64,000 nucleotides of DNA, from NCBI GenBank assembly GCA_963676165.1, contig OY781043.1, positions 2,480,001 through 2,544,000 of the forward strand, written 5' to 3'. The DNA is from JAQIBY01 sp963676165 (lineage in GTDB: Bacteria; Bacteroidota; Bacteroidia; Bacteroidales; ML635J-15). A model generated the notes under the pieces. It saw only the letters and a program-made list of their open reading frames with translations, ran no database searches and was not told where the DNA came from. Made by a program: the position numbers and the translations under genes. Shown piece by piece: positions 28,991 to 38,111 of the stretch. Each line of letters starts with the position of its first letter. Position 1 is the first letter of the stretch.

Positions 28991-30334
28991 ATGATAAAGA
29001 AAATCCAAACATACATTCCGTATTACAAACGTATTGGAACTTTAGCTCTTCCCCTTGTGCTGACACAGTCAGGACAAATGCTCATGCAACTGATTGACAA
29101 TGCCATGGTTGGACATGTTGGTACTGCAGAATTGGCAGCAAGCTCATTTGCCAACAGCATTTTTTTACTTGTCATTGTACTTGGAACAGGAATAAGCATT
29201 GGCATCACCCCAATTTTAGGTCAGGCTTTTGGAGAGAAACGTCCTGCCCTTGCAGCAGCCGTAATAAAAAACAGCATGGTCCTATCAGCAATCGTCATTG
29301 CTGGCATTTTTCTTTTGTCATGGTCAATGAGCTGGATAATGCCGAACATGGGACAAGACAAGGAAGTTTGGCAATTGGCAATTCCGTATTACAGACTTTT
29401 GTCATGGTCCTTGCTTCCTATGCTTATCTTTTTAGTTTTCAAACAAATTGGTGAAGGTCTGGGAAATACCATGTATGCCATGATATCCACTTTGGTTTCA
29501 GTGCTTTTTAATGTCGGGTTAAACTACATTTTCATTTTTGGTAAGATGGGCATCCCTGCTCTGGGACTTCAAGGTGCCGGTTATGCTACACTGATTTCCC
29601 GTGTTATCATGCTTCTTATGATGGTCCCACTCTTGATGGCATCCAAAAAATATCAAGACATTTACCGTCAAATATCACGTGTCAAGCTCAGCTTTCAACG
29701 CATGAAACAAATTTTCAGCACCGGACTCCCCATTGCTCTGCAGATGCTCATTGAAGTTTCCCTTTTTGCAATAGGAAGCATTATGATGGGATGGATAGGA
29801 GAAATTGAGTTAGCAGCACATCAAGTTGCTAATGGACTTATTGGTTTTACCTTCATGATGGCAAGCTCTTTGGCAATGGCATCCACAATTCGCATTAGCA
29901 TTCAATATGGAGATAAAAACTTTCACGAAATGAAAATGGCTGCCAATGCATCACGACATCTAGTTCTGGTGTTTATGGGAATTTGTGCCACATTGTACAT
30001 TGGACTAAGTCATCAACTACCAAAACTCTTCTCCAACGACCCAAGAGTCTGGGAACAAGCATCGTCTCTACTCATTATTGCAGGATTTTTCCAGATTGTT
30101 GATGGGCTACAAGTGGTTTCACTGGGGATTCTGCGTGGAGTTTCCGATGTCAAAAAACCGTTTTGGATTGCGTCCGTTTCCTATTTACTTATCGGCTTGC
30201 CTGTAAGTTACATTTTTGCTTTTGGTCTGGATTTTCAGGCAGAAGGAATTTGGTTTGGATTTGTTGCCAGCCTGAGTTTTGCAGCGATATCATTTCACTT
30301 TAGAATTCGGAATAAATTTCAATTTAAAGCATAA
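28991..30334 (+). CDS. MATE-family multidrug/Na+ efflux transporter
   Basis: A 447-aa integral membrane protein with about 12 transmembrane helices in two MatE halves (about 14-175 and 235-395). Typical segments are LALPLVLTQSGQMLMQLIDNA and VGHVGTAELAASSFANS at the N-terminus, and TGLPIALQMLIEVSLFA in the second half. MATE proteins of the NorM type export cationic drugs in exchange for Na+ or H+. The Na+ pumping encoded downstream would supply such a gradient. It is monocistronic, with a shared terminator against citF. Confidence 0.93.
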   Translation: MIKKIQTYIPYYKRIGTLALPLVLTQSGQMLMQLIDNAMVGHVGTAELAASSFANSIFLLVIVLGTGISIGITPILGQAFGEKRPALAAAVIKNSMVLSAIVIAGIFLLSWSMSWIMPNMGQDKEVWQLAIPYYRLLSWSLLPMLIFLVFKQIGEGLGNTMYAMISTLVSVLFNVGLNYIFIFGKMGIPALGLQGAGYATLISRVIMLLMMVPLLMASKKYQDIYRQISRVKLSFQRMKQIFSTGLPIALQMLIEVSLFAIGSIMMGWIGEIELAAHQVANGLIGFTFMMASSLAMASTIRISIQYGDKNFHEMKMAANASRHLVLVFMGICATLYIGLSHQLPKLFSNDPRVWEQASSLLIIAGFFQIVDGLQVVSLGILRGVSDVKKPFWIASVSYLLIGLPVSYIFAFGLDFQAEGIWFGFVASLSFAAISFHFRIRNKFQFKA

Positions 30335-30336
30335 AA

Positions 30337-30364
30337 AAAGCCGAATTCTAATAAATTCGGCTTT
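30337..30364. terminator. Bidirectional terminator between MATE and citF genes
   Basis: AAAGCCGAATT (30337-30347) pairs with AATTCGGCTTT (30354-30364), with A-runs and T-runs on both sides, between two convergent stop codons. Confidence 0.9.
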
Positions 30365-30381
30365 CAATTATTGAGATACAA

Positions 30382-31938
30382 TTACTTTTTCAATTTACGG
30401 ATACTATCAATTACAGTACCATCAACCCATTTGACCACGGCAACAACCTCGTCAGTAAATTCAGGCTTTTTAGGCACACCACAAATACGATCTGCTTCGG
30501 CTTTAAGTTCTTCAATTGTCACAAGTGGCAAATCAGAGTCTTTCAGCTTATCAATCAAATCCTGACGGCGAGGATTAATTGCAATTCCTCTTTCAGTAAT
30601 GACAACATCTACCAATTCTCCAGGACCAGTAATCGTCGTTACTTCATCCACAATCACAGGAATTCTGTCACGGAACAAAGGAACAGGAAGAATCACAGTT
30701 TTTGCATGCAAGCAATTTTGCCAACCACCAATACCATGCAACATATACCCGTCAGAGTGAGTAATAACATTACCGTTGAAATTCACATCCACCTCAGTGG
30801 CTCCAAGAATCATAATATCCATCATGCTGGTTAAATTTCCTTTTGAATGGAAATTGTAGGCATTAAAAACCGGATATTGGTGATGCCCTTCATTCTCAGC
30901 GATTGAACGAACTGCATCAAGATCAAAGGCCTGAGCATCAAGAATATGACTCATGGTGCCTTCTTCAATCATTTTTACCATGTATTTTGTACTTCCACCA
31001 AAGCCAACATTCGATTTGATGTTTTTCGCTTTCATGGTTTCATGCAAATAGTTGGTAATAGCCAAAGATGTACCTCCTGCACCAGATTGTATATTACTAC
31101 CTTCATGCAAAATTCCAGTTTCGAGACAGAATTTCGCAGTCATTTCAGCAATCATTAAACGGTCAGGTGATTTGGTAATACGTGTCGTTCCAGAGATAAT
31201 TTTCTCAGGAATACCAATCTTATCAACAAGGACAACATAATCCACATAATTGCCTTCAATTTCCATTGGGAAGTTCGGGAAATCTACCAAATTATCCGTC
31301 ACAATAATGACTTTATCAGCATAGAGATAGTCTGTTTTAGCATATCCAATCACACCACAGGCTGAAGGACCTTTGTCTCCACTTGCATTTCCAAAAGCAT
31401 CTGCTGTTGGAGCAGCAATCACAGCGATATCTATCTTCACCTCACCATCCTGAACCGCTTGCACACGTCCACCATGTGAACGCAAAACTGCAGTTCCTTT
31501 CATTTCACCATGTGAAACCGCTCTTCCAAGTGGTCCGTTCATTGAACCTTCAATGCGATTGATGGTACCATCTTTCACATACTCAATCAATGGCTCATTG
31601 CAAGGGAAAGAAGCTGACGGAAACCAAACTAAGTCCTTAACATTTTCTTTTTTTGCCACATGAAATATTTCATTGCTCACAAGGTCACCATTTCTCAAGT
31701 GATGGTGAGTAGAAATACACATTCCATCTTTCAAACCGCATTTTTTCAATGCCGCTTCAAGGCTTTCAACCACTTTATTTCCATCTTCAGGATAATCGAT
31801 ACAAGATGGAATTGGAGGACCGTATTTATTTCCTTCAGGACGATGTTTACCAACGCCTTTAAAAGGGATTTGTTTTTGTCCGTTTATTTCTTCTGGAACA
31901 AGACGTCCCAATGCATTTTTTATCATTTTAGCTGACAT
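30382..31938 (-). CDS. citF: Citrate lyase alpha subunit (citrate:acetyl-ACP transferase)
   Basis: A 518-aa protein matching CitF over its full length: GVGKHRPEGNKYGPPI near the N-terminus, ISTHHHLRNGD, GSMNGPLGRAVSHGEM, VLRSHGGRVQAV, FGNASGDKGPSACG, GFGGSTKYMVKMIEEG, and VITERGIAINPRRQDL at the C-terminus. It transfers citrate onto the acyl carrier to give citryl-ACP, which CitE cleaves to oxaloacetate and acetyl-ACP. It overlaps the end of the citD-citE gene by 11 nt. No citC, citX or citG (ligase and prosthetic-group genes) or citrate transporter is in the window, so these must be elsewhere. Confidence 0.96.
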   Translation of the reverse strand: MSAKMIKNALGRLVPEEINGQKQIPFKGVGKHRPEGNKYGPPIPSCIDYPEDGNKVVESLEAALKKCGLKDGMCISTHHHLRNGDLVSNEIFHVAKKENVKDLVWFPSASFPCNEPLIEYVKDGTINRIEGSMNGPLGRAVSHGEMKGTAVLRSHGGRVQAVQDGEVKIDIAVIAAPTADAFGNASGDKGPSACGVIGYAKTDYLYADKVIIVTDNLVDFPNFPMEIEGNYVDYVVLVDKIGIPEKIISGTTRITKSPDRLMIAEMTAKFCLETGILHEGSNIQSGAGGTSLAITNYLHETMKAKNIKSNVGFGGSTKYMVKMIEEGTMSHILDAQAFDLDAVRSIAENEGHHQYPVFNAYNFHSKGNLTSMMDIMILGATEVDVNFNGNVITHSDGYMLHGIGGWQNCLHAKTVILPVPLFRDRIPVIVDEVTTITGPGELVDVVITERGIAINPRRQDLIDKLKDSDLPLVTIEELKAEADRICGVPKKPEFTDEVVAVVKWVDGTVIDSIRKLKK

Positions 31939-33136
31939 AGTCTTTCCTCCAATCTTTAGAAATCAAATTAAATGAAATGGCAAGCTCAAGGGTTTGCAGT
32001 GCGCGTTTAACTACTGGAGGATCAATCATTTTACTCCCCAGAGAAACAACACCTAAGCCTTTTTCTTCAGCTTTATGGAAAGCATCTGCAATTTTGCATG
32101 CTTTGTCAATTTCCTCTTCGGTTGGTTTAAAACAACTTTGTATTACATGAATTTGACGTGGGTGAATACATCCCATTCCTTCAAATCCCATATTTTTTGA
32201 TGCTAGCACATTATTTCTCAAGCCTTCTTCGTCTTCAACATCTGAAAAAACAGAATCAATCGGTTGAATTCTTGCCGCTTTTGCCGCATTAACAAGACGA
32301 TAACGTGCCCATTCTGACTCTTTACCTTCGCGTGTACGTTGCGTTCCAAGATCTGCAGTGTAATCTTCAAGTCCAATAGCGAGTGAAACAACATTTTCAC
32401 TTGCAGTTGCAATTTCAAATGCATTTTCCACACCCATTGCAGACTCAATAATTGGCATAAGATAGATAGGATGCTCTGGATTCAATGCATCGATTGCTTT
32501 TTCCAATTTATGGATATACGCAGCAGTTTCACATTTAGGGACGAGAATTAAATTCACATTGTGAGGGATAATATATTTCAGATCTTCGATACCCATATCT
32601 CCCTGATTGATTCGTACCATACGTTCTGCACCATAAAAATCCAAAGCGCGCAAAGTATTTCTCACCATAAAACGAGCCTCCTGTTTACGAGCAGGAGCCA
32701 CAGAATCTTCCAAATCGAGAATAACACCATCTGGGGAATGAAGCCCTGCATTCAACATCATACTAGGCTTATTTCCAGGCAAGTAAAGACGTGTAAACCG
32801 AAATCTATCTTTGGTCGTTGTGTATTTGTTTTGTGGTAAAAACTCAGGAAGATATTCTTTTTCTGTATCGATCAACTGTTTGACAGCTGCTTCAACACGT
32901 GCCTCAATGATGTAATCGAGAGCACCTTTATCAACCATGTTTACCCGAGCATTTTCAATGCCAAAAAATGCCAAAACATCCTCAACTTTGGCTTGTATTT
33001 TATCACCGTACAAAGCTTGTACTTTACTTTGTAACTCAAACGAAATTCCCCCTGAAGAAAGGATTTCAAGCTCAATCCGACAATCAGAACGCACTCTAGG
33101 TCCTTCGTTACCGGCTATTGCAATTTTTTGTGTCAT
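31928..33136 (-). CDS. citE: Citrate lyase gamma-beta fusion (CitD acyl carrier + CitE lyase)
   Basis: The 402-aa product is two proteins in one. Residues 1 to about 95 match the CitD acyl carrier: AGNEGPRVRSDC with candidate prosthetic-group serine S17, then SKVQALYGDKI, FFGIENARVNMVDKGALD and IEARVEAAVKQL. Residues from about 108 match CitE: TRLYLPGNKPSMM, VILDLEDSVAPARK, MVRINQGD, ILVPKCETA, PIIESAMGVENA and GCIHPRQIHVIQ. CitD and CitE are separate proteins in the well-studied Klebsiella enzyme. CitE cleaves citryl-ACP. It forms an operon with citF downstream. Confidence 0.93.
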   Translation of the reverse strand: MTQKIAIAGNEGPRVRSDCRIELEILSSGGISFELQSKVQALYGDKIQAKVEDVLAFFGIENARVNMVDKGALDYIIEARVEAAVKQLIDTEKEYLPEFLPQNKYTTTKDRFRFTRLYLPGNKPSMMLNAGLHSPDGVILDLEDSVAPARKQEARFMVRNTLRALDFYGAERMVRINQGDMGIEDLKYIIPHNVNLILVPKCETAAYIHKLEKAIDALNPEHPIYLMPIIESAMGVENAFEIATASENVVSLAIGLEDYTADLGTQRTREGKESEWARYRLVNAAKAARIQPIDSVFSDVEDEEGLRNNVLASKNMGFEGMGCIHPRQIHVIQSCFKPTEEEIDKACKIADAFHKAEEKGLGVVSLGSKMIDPPVVKRALQTLELAISFNLISKDWRKDYVS

Positions 33137-33161
33137 ATGTCACTAATCCGTTGATTCCATA

Positions 33162-33169
33162 CAAAGATA
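33162..33169 (-). promoter_or_regulatory. -7 box TATCTTTG for the citrate lyase operon
   Basis: On the minus strand TATCTTTG matches TAnnTTTG exactly, about 26 nt before the citD-citE start. No exact TTTG at the ideal -33 position. Confidence 0.45.
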
Positions 33170-33253
33170 ATAAAAGGGGAAAACGAAAACATAGAAAAGT
33201 TGGAAAATTCGTAACAATAAAAAAGTGTAGTTATCCAATGGACAAATCAAAAT

Positions 33254-33763
33254 TTAACATTTTTCAATTTGATTGTCCTCATGCAGATTTTTCAATTGCT
33301 TAAGTAAGCGCATCCAAGTGCCAGTTTCAACATCAATCCCCCATGATCCTGGAAATATTTTTTCCATACGGATAACAGTTAAAAATGCACGTTTGATAAA
33401 TTTAATATCAGCATTTCGCAATTCGCATGGTCGTGAGATTGTTCGATTCATTTCTTTCATCCATTGAGAAAAAAGTTCACAGCGCTCATACTCATTTTCG
33501 GTGCCCATAGCAACAAACTCTATAAGCTTTTCATAATTCTCAACAAGACCTGCATCAAAAAGTGCTTGAATAAAGGCATAAAACTGAGGCGTATATTCAA
33601 ATCCATGATCTTCACCATAACGAATATAATCTACTTCTTTAATGTCTTTAAAGAAGTCAATGTATTTCAAAACTTCAGGAATACATTCCAATCGAATATC
33701 GCTATGTTTTTCTTTAAGATTCAAAATTTCAATGTCTGTTACTCTTTTACTCTTGTGAAACAA
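33254..33763 (-). CDS. Hypothetical protein resembling DUF6508
   Basis: A 169-aa soluble, helical, charged protein without signal peptide. The arrangement (VLKYIDFFKDIK, then QFYAFIQALFDAGLVEN, DIKFIKRAFLTVIRMEKIFPGSW and GTWMRLLKQLKNLHE) resembles the DUF6508 family, in which a penultimate helix carries R-x-E-R and a C-terminal helix ends the protein. This match is from memory. It lies between apbE and citrate lyase on the same strand, 61 nt after apbE, so it might be read through from the nqr operon. Function unknown. Confidence 0.6.
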   Translation of the reverse strand: MFHKSKRVTDIEILNLKEKHSDIRLECIPEVLKYIDFFKDIKEVDYIRYGEDHGFEYTPQFYAFIQALFDAGLVENYEKLIEFVAMGTENEYERCELFSQWMKEMNRTISRPCELRNADIKFIKRAFLTVIRMEKIFPGSWGIDVETGTWMRLLKQLKNLHEDNQIEKC

Positions 33764-33824
33764 GGCTAAGCCGAAAAAGTTTGCAAAAATTACAAGATTG
33801 ACGTAAAATTCAAAAAAAAATGTC

Positions 33825-34853
33825 TTATTCCACCGGACTTGTCTCTGGAAAACCTGAGGTCACATGGATTTCAAACTGTTTATCGGCATGATTATTTCCA
33901 GTAATAATCATGAGTTCAAGATCATCAATTGTTTCAGCAATTTGTAATGCTTCTTCTGAATTCATCAACATGAAAGCAGTTGCCCAAGCATCAGCATACA
34001 CACATTTTTTATGGATAACGGTTGCGGACAAAACATCGGTTATTTCAGAATATCCGGTTTTCGGATTCAATGCATGCCCAACAGCCTGTCCATTAAGCAT
34101 GTGAAACTTTCTGTAATTTCCTGATGTCGCCACCGCTTTCTCCGAAAGTGACAACTTCACCATAGACTCGCCATGCATAGCCATAGAATCTTGTTCCGGC
34201 TTATCAATGCCAACTTGCCATGTTTCCCCATAAACATTCAAGCCTTGAGCATACACCTCTCCTCCTATCTCAACAAGGAAATTCTCTATGCCTTTCTGTC
34301 GTAAATTTTCTGCCAAATAATCCACCGATAAACCTTGAGCAAGGGCATTCCCAATAATTTGAATGCGATCATCTGCTTTAATCAACTGATGATTCTTTAG
34401 CTGCACAAGATCAAGTCCAATGAAATCCAGCAATGAATCTACCATAGCAGAATCAGGGAAAGCACCAGTTTTGTAACCAAAACCCCAAGCATTTGCCAAT
34501 GGAGCGATAGTAATATCAAAACGTTCACCACTTTTTTGCCACACTTCCTGAGCGACAACAAACATTTCCTCAAAAAGAGAATCGGTTTGAAAGTTTTCAT
34601 TCCGATTTATTTGGGAAATTAAACTTGTGCTATCGTAATTGTTTAAGCTCTTATTAAAAGTATTCAACAATGAGTCGATTTCAACTGCAATGTCATCCTC
34701 ATACTGATAAATTACAGAAAAGGTAGTCCCTTGAATATACCCTTGATACTTGTAATAATCAGCAGGGTCATCTTTTTTCACACAAGAAAAAAGACTCATT
34801 ACCATCACAGTAATGAGCCCTAAATATGTTACTTTTTTAGTCATAGTTATCAT
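33825..34853 (-). CDS. apbE: FAD:protein FMN transferase (ApbE), lipoprotein
   Basis: A 342-aa lipoprotein (lipobox LFSC, C24) with ApbE features: YIQGTTFSVIYQ, DITIAPLANAWGFG, NFLVEIGGEVYAQG, WQVGIDKP, KAVATSGNYRKFH, GHALNPKTGYS, and the C-terminal ADAWATAFMLM. ApbE attaches FMN through a phosphoester bond to threonine in S-G-A/G-T motifs of NqrB and NqrC; both motifs are present here. The start overlaps the nqrF stop by 4 nt (ATGA), so it is the last nqr operon member and matures the complex on the outer face of the inner membrane. Confidence 0.96.
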   Translation of the reverse strand: MITMTKKVTYLGLITVMVMSLFSCVKKDDPADYYKYQGYIQGTTFSVIYQYEDDIAVEIDSLLNTFNKSLNNYDSTSLISQINRNENFQTDSLFEEMFVVAQEVWQKSGERFDITIAPLANAWGFGYKTGAFPDSAMVDSLLDFIGLDLVQLKNHQLIKADDRIQIIGNALAQGLSVDYLAENLRQKGIENFLVEIGGEVYAQGLNVYGETWQVGIDKPEQDSMAMHGESMVKLSLSEKAVATSGNYRKFHMLNGQAVGHALNPKTGYSEITDVLSATVIHKKCVYADAWATAFMLMNSEEALQIAETIDDLELMIITGNNHADKQFEIHVTSGFPETSPVE

Positions 34854-36103
34854 CCAAAATCGTCAAAGTCTATCATTTCATCCGGTACACCAAGATCGTC
34901 GAGCATTTTAAAAACAGCATCATTCATCATAGGTGGTCCACAAAGATAATATTCTATTTCATCAGGATCATCCTTTTTGCTCAAATATTCATCATTAACA
35001 ACATTATGGATAAATCCAGTGTAGCCATCCCAATTGTCTTCTTCCATCGGTTCGGACAAGGCAATATGGAAACTAAAATTCGGGAATTCTTTTTCTAATT
35101 CACGGAATTTCTCTTCGTAAAAGATTTCACGTTTGGAACGTGCACCATACCAATAGGAAATTTTTCTATCACTTTTCTCTGTTTCCAGCAAGTGTAAAAC
35201 GTGTGAACGTAAAGGTGCCATTCCAGCACCACCACCGATATACACCATTTCGCGTTGAGTATCTTTGATAAAGAATTCACCATAAGGTCCTGAGATCATA
35301 ACCTTATCGCCCGGTTTACGTGAGAAAATATAGGATGAACAAACGCCAGGATTTACACTTTTAAATCCATTTCTCTTTGCATCCCAAGGTGGAGTAGCAA
35401 TACGGATATTCAATTTAATGATATTTCCTTCTGCAGGGTGATTTGCCATGGAATACGCACGATATGTAAGTTCTGGATTTTTCATTGTCAGATCCCACAT
35501 ATTGAATTTATCCCAATCTTCACGGAATTTGTCTTGAACTTCAATGTCTTTAAAGTCCACATTAATTTTTGGCACATCAATTTGAATGTAACCACCAGAT
35601 TTAAAGTTAAGTTCCTCTCCTTCTGGCAATTTAACCACAAATTCCTTAATAAATGTTGCCACGTTTTTATTGGAAATTACTTCGCATTCCCATTTTTTGA
35701 TGTCAAGCACCTCAGCAGGAACACCAATTTTCATATCCTCACGGATTTTCACCTGACAACCTAAACGCCAATTGTTTTGCTGGTCTTTTCTGGAAAAGAA
35801 ACCAGTTTCTGTCGGAAGGATATCTCCCCCACCTTCAAAAACCTGACATTTACACATTCCACATGTACCACCTCCACCACAAGCTGATGGAAGAAATACA
35901 CCATTATTGGAAAGGGTAGAAAGAATTGTTTCTCCAGGATCAACTTCAAGCTCTTTATTTTCATTGATGGTAAGTTTCACTTTTCCCTGAGGTGTTAGTT
36001 TCCGTTTGGCAAAGAGCAAAATTGCAATTAACAAAAGCACAACCAAAAGGAATACCCCAATACTTGCGAGAATTATACCAGTTTGACTTGTTAACAATAC
36101 CAT
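34850..36103 (-). CDS. nqrF: Na+-NQR subunit F (NADH dehydrogenase, 2Fe-2S, FAD)
   Basis: A 417-aa protein: an N-terminal membrane helix (about 10-32), a plant-type 2Fe-2S domain with C75, C81, C84 (ACGGGGTCGMCKC) and C116 (LGCQVKI), then a ferredoxin-NADP reductase module. That module has the FAD-binding RAYSMANHP (about 216-224), the GxGxxPxR-type NADH site GGGAGMAPLRS (about 290) and the C-terminal YYLCGPPMM. It oxidises NADH and passes electrons to the membrane subunits. All cluster ligands are present. Confidence 0.97.
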   Translation of the reverse strand: MVLLTSQTGIILASIGVFLLVVLLLIAILLFAKRKLTPQGKVKLTINENKELEVDPGETILSTLSNNGVFLPSACGGGGTCGMCKCQVFEGGGDILPTETGFFSRKDQQNNWRLGCQVKIREDMKIGVPAEVLDIKKWECEVISNKNVATFIKEFVVKLPEGEELNFKSGGYIQIDVPKINVDFKDIEVQDKFREDWDKFNMWDLTMKNPELTYRAYSMANHPAEGNIIKLNIRIATPPWDAKRNGFKSVNPGVCSSYIFSRKPGDKVMISGPYGEFFIKDTQREMVYIGGGAGMAPLRSHVLHLLETEKSDRKISYWYGARSKREIFYEEKFRELEKEFPNFSFHIALSEPMEEDNWDGYTGFIHNVVNDEYLSKKDDPDEIEYYLCGPPMMNDAVFKMLDDLGVPDEMIDFDDFG

Positions 36104-36121
36104 AATTTCACGTATTACAGA

Positions 36122-36739
36122 TTAAAGTTCAATTCCCATAAATCCCATAAAGGCAAGCCCCATTAGTCCGGTAATAATAAAAGTGATACCGAGGCCTTTT
36201 AAAGGTGCAGGAACATTTGAATATTTAATTTTTTCACGAATTGCAGCAATTGCAACAATAGCCAGGAACCAACCGATACCTGAGCCAAAACCATAGGTTG
36301 TTGCTTCAGCAATATTATTATAATCGCGCTCTGCCATAAAGAGAGAACCTCCAAGTATAGCACAGTTTACAGCGATTAGAGGGAGAAATATCCCCAAGTT
36401 GGCATACAAGCTAGGAGATACTTTTTCAACAACCATTTCCACCAACTGCACCATAGAGGCAATAACGGCAATAAAAAGAATAAATCGAAGGAATCCTAAA
36501 TCTACATCGGCAAGTTCAGGACTAAGCCACACGAGTGCACCCTCTTTCAATAAATAGTTTTCAATTAAGAAATCGACAGGGACAGTAATTGTCAAAACAA
36601 AGATGACAGCAAGTCCTAGTCCAACAGAAGTTTTCACTGTTTTTGACACAGCGAGGTAAGAACACATGCCTAAGAAATAGGCAAATACCATGTTCTCAAC
36701 GAATATCGACTTTACAAATATATTTACGAGATTTTCCAT
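36122..36739 (-). CDS. nqrE: Na+-NQR subunit E
   Basis: A 205-aa integral membrane protein with six helices. C26 (LGMCSYLAV) and C126 (AVNCAILGG) match the cysteines that, together with two in NqrD, bind the iron centre in the middle of the membrane. Length and motif order match known NqrE. It is separated from nqrD by 6 nt and from nqrF by 18 nt. Confidence 0.97.
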   Translation of the reverse strand: MENLVNIFVKSIFVENMVFAYFLGMCSYLAVSKTVKTSVGLGLAVIFVLTITVPVDFLIENYLLKEGALVWLSPELADVDLGFLRFILFIAVIASMVQLVEMVVEKVSPSLYANLGIFLPLIAVNCAILGGSLFMAERDYNNIAEATTYGFGSGIGWFLAIVAIAAIREKIKYSNVPAPLKGLGITFIITGLMGLAFMGFMGIEL

Positions 36740-36745
36740 GGCTTA

Positions 36746-37393
36746 TTAGTTTTCTTCAATGAGTTCTCGATTACGACTTCTTTGCACCCAAATAATCACA
36801 CCAACAATGATCAAGGCCATTGGAGGGAGAATAAAGAGTCCGTTATTTTCATATCCAATTTTGAATAACCCGAGTTTTTCAAAAATAGGATATCCCATGA
36901 TGGTACCACTACCGAACAATTCGCGGAAAAATCCAACAATAACAAGGATAGCACCATATCCAGCAGCATTTCCTAAACCATCCAAAAGACTAGGCCAAGG
37001 TTTGTTTGCCAAAGCAAATGCTTCCAAACGTCCCATGATAATACAGTTAGTAATAATCAGTCCAACAAAAACCGACAACTGTTTAGAGACATCGAACAAG
37101 AAGGCCTTAAGCACTTGGTCAACAACAATTACCAAGGTTGCAATCACCACCAACTGAACGATAATACGAATTCTGGAAGGGATGGTTTTTCTCAGAAGAG
37201 AAATAATCAGGTTACTAAAACCCATTACAAACATCACACTAAGTGCCATCACAATGGATGGTTTTAACTGCACAGTTACAGCAAGTGCAGAACAAATTCC
37301 AAGTACCTGTACTGTAATCGGATTATCTTTATTGATAGGATCCGACAGAAGTCTCAGGTTTTTTCTGGAAAACAATGGTTCACGATCTTTCAT
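36746..37393 (-). CDS. nqrD: Na+-NQR subunit D
   Basis: A 215-aa protein with six helices, paralogous to NqrE in inverted topology. C34 (LGICSALAV) and C117 (ITNCIIMGR) are the expected iron-centre ligands. The N-terminus FSRKNLRLLSDPINKDNPI is typical of the Bacteroidota/Chlamydia-like NqrD. Gene spacing to nqrC is 2 nt, so translation is probably coupled. Confidence 0.97.
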   Translation of the reverse strand: MKDREPLFSRKNLRLLSDPINKDNPITVQVLGICSALAVTVQLKPSIVMALSVMFVMGFSNLIISLLRKTIPSRIRIIVQLVVIATLVIVVDQVLKAFLFDVSKQLSVFVGLIITNCIIMGRLEAFALANKPWPSLLDGLGNAAGYGAILVIVGFFRELFGSGTIMGYPIFEKLGLFKIGYENNGLFILPPMALIIVGVIIWVQRSRNRELIEEN

Positions 37394-37395
37394 GA

Positions 37396-38109
37396 TTATT
37401 CTCCTCCTTCAGTCATTTCAGATTTAAAATAATTTAAGTACGGATTGAGACAGTTAAACAACATTTTCTCAAGTCCATGAGAGGTAATTGTACCTCCGGA
37501 AATCGCATCAACGGCGTGAGGGTTTGCATCGTCAGCACCACCTTTTACAACTTTTACGGATGTAAACTCACCTGCTTCAAAAATTTCCTTTCCGACAAAT
37601 TGCTCTTGGAAGGCTGCAGTGTTAATTTCTGCACCCAATCCAGGCGTTTCAGATTTATGGTCGAAACTTGCTCCAAAAACGGTTTTCATATCATCATTTA
37701 AAGCAATATAGCCCCAAATCGGACCCCAAAGTCCTTTTCCATTTAAAGGGATGATGAACTTTGTACTTCCATCGTCAAGTTTTCCAACAAAAACAGGAAG
37801 GTTCCATTCCGAAACAGGTTTTGCTTGTTCTTTTTTCAAGTCCACAGTAAAAGCATCCACGCTATCCAAAACTTGACCCGCTTCATTGACAACATGTGAG
37901 CCTGTGATGTATTCCTCATAAAGATCCACGGCATTGTCAGCATTGCTTTCAACTTGAATTGCTTTAAGGATATCTTGCTTTTTCTGAACCTCGACATTAA
38001 AGTCTTGGAAAGGCTTTAGTTTTGTGGCTACGAAGGATAGCAACGCAGCTACAATTACCACCATGATGACGGCATAGGAAAATATGTATGTATTACTATT
38101 CTTATTCAT
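37396..38109 (-). CDS. nqrC: Na+-NQR subunit C (covalent FMN)
   Basis: A 237-aa protein with one N-terminal membrane helix (about 10-28) and a periplasmic FMN-binding domain. The flavinylation motif D-x-I-S-G-G-T-I-T puts the FMN on T207. WGPIWGYIAL and ASFDHKSETPGLGAEI are conserved NqrC segments. It follows nqrB by 2 nt. Confidence 0.96.
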   Translation of the reverse strand: MNKNSNTYIFSYAVIMVVIVAALLSFVATKLKPFQDFNVEVQKKQDILKAIQVESNADNAVDLYEEYITGSHVVNEAGQVLDSVDAFTVDLKKEQAKPVSEWNLPVFVGKLDDGSTKFIIPLNGKGLWGPIWGYIALNDDMKTVFGASFDHKSETPGLGAEINTAAFQEQFVGKEIFEAGEFTSVKVVKGGADDANPHAVDAISGGTITSHGLEKMLFNCLNPYLNYFKSEMTEGGE

Positions 38110-38111
38110 GG

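Noticed and set aside
36759..37157. 132-aa antisense frame over nqrD
   Set aside because: Shadow of nqrD; no independent coding evidence.
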